Positions 57,113 through 64,000 of a stretch of DNA of 64,000 bases are shown piece after piece; positions within the stretch are counted from its first letter, which is position 1; each line of letters starts with the position of its first letter. Below the pieces are notes generated by a model. That model was not told the DNA's origin. It saw only the letters and a list, made by a program, of their open reading frames with translations, and did no database searches. Source of the DNA: Geosiphon pyriformis (taxonomy: Eukaryota; Glomeromycota; Glomeromycetes; Archaeosporales; Geosiphonaceae); contig JAAOMT010000198.1 in assembly GCA_016748015.1 (NCBI GenBank), positions 362,894-426,893 of the forward strand, written 5' to 3'. The position numbers and the translations under genes were made by a program.

Positions 57113-58156
57113 GAGTTTGTTGCACCAACACCAGGCACAAGAACCATACCACCAAAAACTGTATTTGGCTTTTTTGCCAGGTTTTCTTTCAAAGGTTCTT
57201 CTATGAATATCATAATAAGGCCAGCAGATCAGTTTGCCATTTACAATGATTCCTTCTTTGTTTGCTTTAACATTGTCCAGTGGTTTGCTATTGCTGGTGA
57301 AGGTGGTATAAGCGAGTTCAACAGTTTTTTCTTGCTCTTCTTGTTCTTCTTTTTCATCACTCTCTTCATCATTTGATTCATCTGATTGTTCTTCTTCTTG
57401 GTTTTGTTTGGGTACTGGGGGAGTTGTTCAATGGTGACACTTAACCACAATGGGTTTCTCACCACATCTGATGGTTAATTCACAAAGTTTATAATCAAGC
57501 AAAGCTTTTGCTTTTTTGAGTTATTCATTGCCAACAATGATGGTGTATTCCTTGGCTTTAGAAACTTCCATGTCAGTTTCAATGCTGATTCCATTGATGT
57601 GAACAGAAACAGCTTTGGCAATACCCAATCCTTTCTTTTTGTTACCATATACATTGGTCATTGGTTTGGTGGAAGGTTCATCAATCTTTTTACCAATTGC
57701 TTCCAAGAAGTGTTTGGCAATGACACTAACAGATAATCCACTGTTCAGAATTAAGTCAATGAAGTATCCAGCCACTTGGGCTATACAAATCAGAGGGATA
57801 ACATTGCTGTTGTTAGCAAGTCCAGCTTGGCAAAGACGCTTGTTGGTTTTTGGTGTCTTCTTCTTTGGAATCAAGGATTTGCAAAGATCCTTTCTGAACT
57901 GTGGATGGGTCATTAACTGGCCAAAGGTAATATGTGCTGGGGTTTCCATGAGATCTTTGACAATGGAATAGAATCCAGATTTTTGTACAATTTTTGGGGT
58001 TTCCAACTTTGGAGGATTCTTAAAAACTTTAGCCTTTGGTGGCTCATTGTTATTAGCAGCAGAAGTTGAGGCTTTGTTGGAGTCTAGAACGAAATCAACT
58101 TTGGCTTTCTTCTTCTTTCTGGTTGGTTCTGAGGTGTTGATTGCTAATTCATCCAT
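57113..58156 (-). pseudogene. Gypsy C protease and Cys-rich spacer
   Basis: Protease-like region YFIDLILNSGLSVSVIAKHF, where the catalytic Asp of DSG is Asn. It is followed by GLGIAKAVSVHINGISIETD and YTIIVGNE. An acidic stretch (DESNDEESDEKEEQEEQEKT) and a Cys/Trp-rich spacer, LICWPYYDIHRRTF then WWYGSCAWCWCNKL, precede RT. The spacer occupies the place of the Cys-rich module of families A and B, but there is no dUTPase. Lys-rich, low-complexity N-terminal part. Stop near 57518. Confidence 0.82.
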
Positions 58157-58254
58157 GTTATGGTCATCATCAGTTAAGTTAAAAGCATAAAAGGGGTTTT
58201 CTTCTGGTTGGCTTGCACTCTCACTCTTTGGAGGTGTGCCTACCAGTTTAAAGG

Positions 58255-59811
58255 CTAATAAACAGTGGCTTCAATTAGAGAATCCTCTTCAAAGAAATTG
58301 ATGTTGGCATAATTGGGTCTTTGATTGGGGACATTGTTGTTGTTGTTGGATCTGTTATTTTGGTTGTCATTGTTTCTGGGAGCTGGAGGAGGCAGTGGAG
58401 AATTGTTACAATCTCTTAAATAATGTCCAGTTAATTCACAACAATAGCACACAGGTGGGCCACAATTTTGCTGTCTTTGATAGGGAGATTGCTGGGGCTG
58501 GTTAAAATGAGGTTCATATTTAGGTCTTGGTGGTTGCTGGTTATCTCTGACTGCTTGTGCCAATGGTTCTAATAACCGGGCAAGATTAGCTGTGAGTCTA
58601 TTTATCAATTGTTCATTTGGGTCTTGAGTTTGGGCAGCAAAAGAAATAGCAGCTACTTGAGGAGCAGGAGCCATAACAGGAGCAGGAGCAAAAACTGGAA
58701 GTGTGGATCCCAGATGCATCCTTTGGTTATCTTCAATTTTTTGGGTGAGTTCAATAGCCATATTTATTGTAGGGTTGTCTTTCAGAGCCAAAAAAGGCTA
58801 AAGAGCATAAGATAAGTCAGTTCTCAATCCTTTTGTAAAGGAATGAATCTTTTGTTCATCTGTCAAGTTCCTTCCAAAGTCTACTCACTTGATTAACTTT
58901 CTGATTGCTTTGGCATATTTGGTTACAACTTTACCAAGACCTTGGGTTTTTTTTTTCAGTTCCATGCATCATTTAGATATTAAAATTGGGGTTCTGAACT
59001 TGTTTTCAAACTGGGTAGTGAAAGAGGTATTGTTTTCTTCTGCATCTGCTGGTGTCCATCTGATAATTCTGTGCTGAATATTGACATTGGTTTCTTGTGA
59101 AAACCATGTGGCAGGAGAGCCTTGAAGGTAGCCACCAACAATTTGGAACTTGTACTTATCATCATATTGGTTGGCAGTAGCTGCTCTTTCAAAATTGTCT
59201 AACCATTTAATTGGATCTTGTGCATCACCTCTGAATAATGGTAATGGGATGTTGTTTCTTCACCCCAAAGCAGTTTGTATGTCTTGGAGAGCGGCTAGAA
59301 TGTTTGCTTGCATTGAATCTTGGGCCATTGGTTCAGGAGTTACTGTTTGAGTGGAATGATTTGAATCACTTGGAAAGAAATCAAAAATAGAAGCAGTTTG
59401 GTAACTTTCTTCTTCTGTTTCAAAAGGGGTTTCAGCTAATTGATGGACAGCAATCCAAATGTGAATTTGGTGATTTAGATATTCGAATTCAGGAGGTTGT
59501 TGTTCAAAGGTTGTTGAGTATAAGAGCTAATTGATATTGTTGTTTTTTTCTTTAAAGTTGTTTTCAAAGTAAGCTTGGTTAAAGTAATAGATTGTGTAGG
59601 CTGTGTAGGTTTTAGCTAAATGCTTATTCAGGAACCAGTTCCAAAAGTCTTGGAATTGTCTACTGAATTGTTCTTCAAGAGGGAAACAAATTAAGCAGAA
59701 TGGCAAAGGATTGAGTTCAATAAAGTCTAGATTGTTTCTGTTGTGTGTTTTAAAGTGTTCTGCTGATTGTTGTGGTAGGTATGAATAATCACCCATACAA
59801 TAAGAAAACAA
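58255..59811 (-). pseudogene. Gypsy C gag
   Basis: Starts at ATG 59811 (MFSYCMGDYSYLPQQSAEHF). The gag core reads DPIKWLDNFERAATANQYDD, KFQIVGGYLQGSPATWFSQE near 59230-59090. The tail has repeated Pro-Ala-Pro (FAPAPVMAPAPQ) and a CCHC knuckle, CYCCELTGHYLRDCNNS, near 58455-58400. Stops near 59527, 59268 and in 58860-58790 break it. The end is rich in Asn and Pro. Confidence 0.85.
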
Positions 59812-59824
59812 GTGGATTTTAACA

Positions 59825-59842
59825 ACCTCACAGGGAGCACCA
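59825..59842 (-). promoter_or_regulatory. Gypsy C primer-binding site
   Basis: The minus strand reads TGGTGCTCCCTGTGAGGT, six bases from the LTR. The complement, ACCTCACAGGGAGCACCA, has a tRNA-like 3' end (CCA, A73, C61 in place). It differs from the family A site, so a different tRNA primer is likely. Confidence 0.65.
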
Positions 59843-59848
59843 CTTTTA

Positions 59849-60529
59849 TGTTATGGGTTGGAGTAACAAGCTAACGGATAGCAAGAAAGAACAGGATTGT
59901 AGGGTAATAGAAATAATCAAAGGGAAATTCAATTTTAAAGAGCAAATTAAATAAGTATGGATTCAATGTGCGAGATCAGTCTCATAAAATATCTTAGTTG
60001 CTATTCTTTTCAAAGGTAACTGGGGAATCTGAAGGTAGAGAGATAGTCTATACTGTCAAAAATTGATCACCATTGGTATTAATTCTATGCCTTCACGTTG
60101 GTGCTCTTAGAATTCAATATCAGATATCAACTTGTGCTCTTCAATTACATTTATACAAATAGTTTTCAAATACTACAATTATTCAAACAGAAAAAAGGCC
60201 AACAAGTAATTTTTTATTCTAAGATGTTTAGATACTTGAAGGTAGGGAAAGGAAATTTAGCAATAAGAGAGTAATTGAGATGAAAGTTGTTATTTTTATT
60301 TATTTAATTCTTGTCTGAGAGATGATTTTCTACAGCTAAAAGACTCATTGCTTATATAGCTATTGAAAGTGGTCAATGACCAAATCAATGACTAGGTCAA
60401 TGATCAGGTTAATGATCAGGTTAATGATTAGGTCAACAATTACTATTTAAAAATAGAGTGGCTAATTATATGACATCAGTGGCTAATACATGTGATAACT
60501 AATAAAAATTATGGGTTTCAACCATAACA
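59849..60529 (-). repeat. Gypsy C 5' LTR (681 bp)
   Basis: Begins TGTTATGGGTTGGAG and ends CAACCATAACA on the plus strand. It is similar to the 3' LTR throughout, with scattered transitions, and has six 12-bp repeats instead of seven. Confidence 0.95.
60351..60442 (-). promoter_or_regulatory. Gypsy C U3: TATA box and 12-bp tandem repeats
   Basis: TATATAAG on the minus strand at 60358-60351 lies 12 bases downstream of six tandem 12-mers (60371-60442, consensus GGTCAATGATCA on the plus strand). The 3' LTR has the same layout with seven units (53344-53427). GTCA/TGAC cores suggest binding sites for a host regulator; this is inferred from position. Confidence 0.6.
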
Positions 60530-61010
60530 CTATAATGTATTGTGTTAATACACAATTCTCATTAATGACTAGGTAAGTTGAGGAATCCCAATAACTGCAG
60601 TCTGGCATCAAGCAATCTCTTGCCTAAATGGTTATCTACATGACAAAGGTGAGATCTGAAGAATGGCCAATGCCAAGATAGAAGGCACTTCATCCAGTGA
60701 GATCTTAAAAATAAAAAACAATTCCTCTGAACCAGTTGAAGTTGTTCTTATTCCCAACACCTTTTTAGATATTGAGACAGGTCCAGAGGAATTCCATAAA
60801 CACTACCAAAATTTAGCACTCATTCGAAAAAAACAAGAACAGCACTTGGAAGAAATAAATACCCAATTATGTGACTACTGTTTGATCCCATGTGACTTTT
60901 AGTATTGTAATGAGTGTGACCTTATCTACAATCCAACACCATACAAGATCTACACAATCCCAGAAGAGAAAAAACCAATCAGCAGCTGTATATCAGAATT
61001 GGGATTCAAC
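60530..61010 (+). pseudogene. Gypsy B: second half of Cys-rich module
   Basis: It continues the module broken at 52822: Asn-Val-Leu-Cys-stop-Tyr aligns with the CxxxCxYALSI of A3. A 79-codon open part (60663-60902, NSSEPVEVVLIPNTFLDIET) reaches the second Cys cluster, LCDYCLIPCDF then YCNECDLIYN. The frame shifts near 61010 into the dUTPase frame. Confidence 0.75.
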
Positions 61011-61640
61011 TTTTAACCTTAATTCAAACCCTGATAACAATGACAACAATAGTTCCAGCTCCATTCAAAATGGCAACAGTAATAACAACAGCAATTTAAA
61101 CTCAGATTCAGACTTCGAACAGTACATCACACTTCTTGATCTCTCTAAGAAGCAAAAATTCAGATGGTTCAATAACAATAATGAAGATATTATGCCAGAA
61201 TGTGTGCATAATACTGATGTAGAGTTTGATCTGAGATATCTGAGAAAAGATACTATCAAATTGGAACCATATTCACATACTTGTATTGATCTCAAAGTTG
61301 TACTGAAAATTTCTGCAACAACAATGGTTCAATTAGCATCTAGAAATAGCTTAGTGAAAAAAAGAGTCAGCATCAGAAAAGAAATAATTGATGCCAGATA
61401 TGTGGGAAATATCATTGCTATGCTATAAAATGACTCAAAAAAGGCCTATATCATAGAGCCAAATAAAAAAATAGCACAAGCAATATTCCTACCTCTGATT
61501 AAAATAGCTCAATTAATATCAGTGAAAAACAGGGAAGAATTAGGAATTACAGCTAGAAAGATACAAAGATTCAGATCAACAGATAGAATAGATATACCAG
61601 TTAATATGGCAGAAGAAAAGGTTATTGACAAGGGAGAAAT
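61011..61640 (+). pseudogene. Gypsy B: dUTPase domain
   Basis: Diverged dUTPase: NTDVEFDLRY (I), SRNSLVKKRVSI (II), EIIDARYVGNI (III), KIAQAIFLPL (IV) and QRFRSTDRI (V). An Asn/Ser-rich low-complexity tract precedes it (61030-61100). The Asp of motif III remains, but motif V has lost the Gly residues. A stop lies near 61426. Confidence 0.8.
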
Positions 61641-61989
61641 TATATCCAACTGTCAATCAATTTCTATTCCGCCATATAACTAGTACATGTTAACTATAGA
61701 AAGAAAAGTGAAGAATTAGGCACAAATTTTTGAAGCAGAACCAACCATTTGTGAATTAAAAAAAATTGGACTTATCAATCTCTACATACCAGCCAAAAAC
61801 AAAAACCATATCAAAATTCCCATTTACAATACAATAGGAAACATCATAGAAATACCAAAAAGAACCACCATTGAGTATTTAAGCACTGAAGTTGAAGAAC
61901 AGACACCAAACCCCATTCCAGATTTCTTACAGCTTTGTGGATATGTGGATATCATATCACAAACAATTTATGGATGAAACAAATATTAT

Positions 61990-63400
61990 CTGCTCCAACC
62001 AGAACAATTTGAACAAATGAACATGGAAAACTTAGACCCACTTCAACATATGCAGCTCAAGATGTTACTCAACAACTTTAATGACATTTTTGCCAGCGAA
62101 AATGAATTTAGCTGTACTGACATCATTCAGCATCAGATCAAGACTGGAGATGTGATGCCAATAAAACAACAAGCATACAGAGTACCACCAGCCAGCCATA
62201 AAATCATTCATCAAAAAATCAATTGGATGCTTGACAATGGGCTAATTCAGCCATCAATAAGCCCATGGTCATCACCAGTGATACTAGTCCATAAGAAAAA
62301 TGGGAAAATTTGCTTTTGTGTAGATTACAGAAAACTGAATAGAGTAACAAAAGGAGATAGCTACCCAACTCCAAAGATTCAAGAACTGTTTGATGCTTTT
62401 GAAGAAAAGAAATGGTTCTCAACTTTGAATTTAGACAGCAGTTACTGGCAAGTAGCCATGAAACCGGAAGATAAAGAGAAAACAGCTTTTACAATATAAG
62501 AAGGGAATTTCAAATTTGAAGTAATGCCATTTGGTTTAATGAATGCACCAGCCATCTTCCAATAACTAATGGAAATTGTTTACACCAGATTACTATAGAA
62601 ATCAGTAGTTGTTTACTTAGATAACACAAATGTGTTTTCTAAGACATTCAACAATTATTTGTATCATTTCCAACAAGTATTTGAAAGACTAAGAAGAGCC
62701 AGATTAAAATTAAATGCAACCAAGTGTTTCTTTAAAAAAACTGAATTCAAGTTTTTAGGACAGGTTGTAAGCAAAGACAGTATCAAAATAGATCCAGACA
62801 AGATCGAAGTAGTCAAGAACTTTCCAGTACCAACCAACTTGACAGAACTATTACTGTTTTATCAAAGATTTTTCTAAACTGGCCCAGCCATTATACCAGC
62901 TCCAATCAAAAAACATTAAGTATGAATAAACAGAAAACCAGCAAAAAGTTTTCAACATATTAAGAAGAAAACTTATTTAAGCTCTAGTGTTGATGTATCC
63001 AAATTACAGCAAATCATTCATTATCACCACCAATACATCAGACCAAGCATTAGAAGCAGTACTATTGTAAAAAAAACCAGATAGAAAAGAACATCCAGTA
63101 GTATATGCCAGCCGAAGTTTGAGTCCAGCTGAAAAAAACTATGGAACACCAGCATTAGAACATTTAGCAATCTATTAGGCAGTCATAAAATAAAAAGAAT
63201 ACTTAAGCCAGAAGTTTGACATATACACTGATCATAAAAAATTGACTTTAATCCAGAAGCAAAAATTTGGAGATAATCATTACACTCAATGGAAAATAGA
63301 GCTTTCACTATTTAAATATATCATACACTACAAAAAAAGAAAAAAAAAACAGAAATGCCAATGGTTTATCATAAATAAGACAAATCTAAGAACACTTCAA
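61990..63400 (+). pseudogene. Gypsy B: reverse transcriptase and RNase H
   Basis: RT open for 160 codons from 62017 (SPWSSPVILVHKKNGKICFC, VDYRKLNRVTKGDSYPTPKI, FSTLNLDSSYWQVAM). Then MPFGLMNAPAIFQ, and motif C is VVYLDNTNVF, YLDD changed to YLDN as in A3. FLGQVVSKDSIKIDPDKIEV follows. The frame shifts near 62875 into RNase H (TSDQALEAVLL, HPVVYASRSLSPAEKNYGTP, IYTDHKKLT). The end of RNase H (Asn-Ala-Asn-Gly-Leu-Ser) is in a further frame after an A-run at 63341-63351. Confidence 0.87.
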
Positions 63401-63419
63401 CCCAAAAATATAACAAAAA

Positions 63420-64000
63420 ATGAATAAACAAAAATATCAACAACTTCAACATTTTATAAATACCCAATGGTTTAAGAAAAAATTATCTCAAAAGGAACAA
63501 AACCATATTAAACAACAGTCCAAATATTTTATCACTTACCAAAATATACTTTATCAAAAAAACAAAAAGAATCCAAATCAACCAACCAGAATAATCACAA
63601 AACCAGAGAAAGAAACAATATTATTTAACATGTACTCTGATCCAATAGCAGGATATTTTCACAAAAAAGCAACCATGGAAAGAACCAAAAATAGATACTA
63701 TTGGCCATCCATGTACTCAGATATCATCCAATACATGCAAAATTGTGATGCTTGTCAGAAAAAAGGAGAAACAAGACCTAGCAAGCCATTAAGACCAATC
63801 AAAGTAGGACAACCATTTGAGCATATTGGAATTGACTTAGTTGAACCATTAACAATAATTAGCAGAAAGAACAGGATTATCTTACTAAATGGCCAGAAGC
63901 AAAAGCAATTCAAAGAGCAGATGCAGAATCTGTTGCCAAATTTGTTTATCAAAATCTGATTTGTCAACACGGATGTTCAAAAAAATTATTATCCAACCAA
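63420..64000 (+). pseudogene. Gypsy B integrase, N-terminal part (runs off window)
   Basis: Separate ORF with its own ATG at 63420 (MNKQKYQQLQHFINT), preceded in frame by stops. HHCC domain: FNMYSDPIAGYFH (first His is Tyr) and CDACQKKGE. Core start: IGIDLVEPLTI (D1). After 63880 the frame is shifted (the expected LTKWPEAKAIQRADAE reading is in another frame). The remainder is outside the window. Confidence 0.82.

Larger units (their letters stand above)
52823..60529 (-). mobile_element. Gypsy C, full-length Ty3/gypsy element without dUTPase
   Basis: LTRs at 52823-53514 (692 bp) and 59849-60529 (681 bp) bound gag, protease, a Cys-rich spacer, RT, RNase H, integrase and ORF3 on the minus strand (7.7 kb). 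Ends are TGTTATGG...CCATAACA. Flanking CTGT (52819-52822) and CTAT (60530-60533) are a 4-bp target duplication with one change. It is inserted in gypsy B. Frameshifts and stops disable it. Confidence 0.94.
51541..64000 (+). mobile_element. Gypsy B, second dUTPase-type element, split by gypsy C and cut by both ends
   Basis: Two blocks, 51541-52822 and 60530-64000, belong to one element that is related to but clearly distinct from family A. The first holds the gag tail, protease and half of the Cys-rich module. The second holds the rest of that module, dUTPase, RT, RNase H and the integrase, which runs off the window. Joining the blocks restores the Cys-module frame. The left end is fused to A3. 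It carries many stops. Confidence 0.88.

Overview
The window is AT-rich nuclear DNA from a eukaryote with short GT-AG introns, host genes packed into a small island, and most of the rest made of nested, decaying transposable elements. The host proteins have fungal and animal relatives. The mix of Ty3/gypsy elements carrying a dUTPase, RNase H-bearing LINEs, a pogo-like DNA transposon and deserts of more than 80% A+T suggests a fungus, most likely an arbuscular mycorrhizal fungus (Glomeromycotina, Rhizophagus-like). The organism is an inference; no species marker is present.

Layout, left to right. (1) 1-6421: 3' two thirds of a plus-strand Ty3/gypsy element of a dUTPase family (copy A1), ending in an LTR. 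(2) 6422-about 12350: minus-strand LINE (L1) whose 3' end was cut off by A1. (3) About 12350-13460: AT desert. (4) About 13460-20370: plus-strand LINE (L2), head-to-head with L1, with complete but broken ORF1 and ORF2. (5) 20371-22720: AT desert. (6) 22983-27348: the only host-gene island, with four genes: a TMEM115-like Golgi membrane protein (5 exons), a small one-TM protein (2 exons), an SVP26/TEX261-like ER-Golgi cargo adaptor (6 exons, one of 21 nt) and a FAM210-like mitochondrial protein (1 exon). (7) 27420-29690: AT desert. (8) 29690-44751: minus-strand LINE (L3) interrupted by a gypsy deletion derivative (A2, 32623-38777) and by a pogo-like DNA transposon with an extra divergent gene (39328-43572). 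(9) 44752-about 51540: gypsy A3, plus strand, cut off inside its integrase and fused directly to (10) a different dUTPase-carrying gypsy (B, plus strand, about 51541-52822 and 60530-64000+), itself split by (11) a complete gypsy of a third kind without dUTPase (C, minus strand, 52823-60529).

The A family has an unusual plan. Gag, protease, a Cys-rich zinc-type module, dUTPase, RT and RNase H form one continuous reading frame. The integrase is a separate ORF, in the +1 frame in A1, A3 and C. A further uncharacterised ORF3 follows and ends inside the 3' LTR. Family C, which lacks dUTPase, repeats the separate integrase and the ORF3 that runs into its LTR. In both families tandem repeats sit just upstream of the LTR TATA box. 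No transposable-element gene here is intact. Stops and lost catalytic residues are largely C-to-T or G-to-A type, so these copies are fossils, though A2's two LTRs are still close.

The strongest leads are the separate integrase ORF with a shared MN..Y start, the shared ORF3, the A2 deletion between short direct repeats, the extra gene in the pogo-like element, and the exact nested insertion sites readable from homologous copies.
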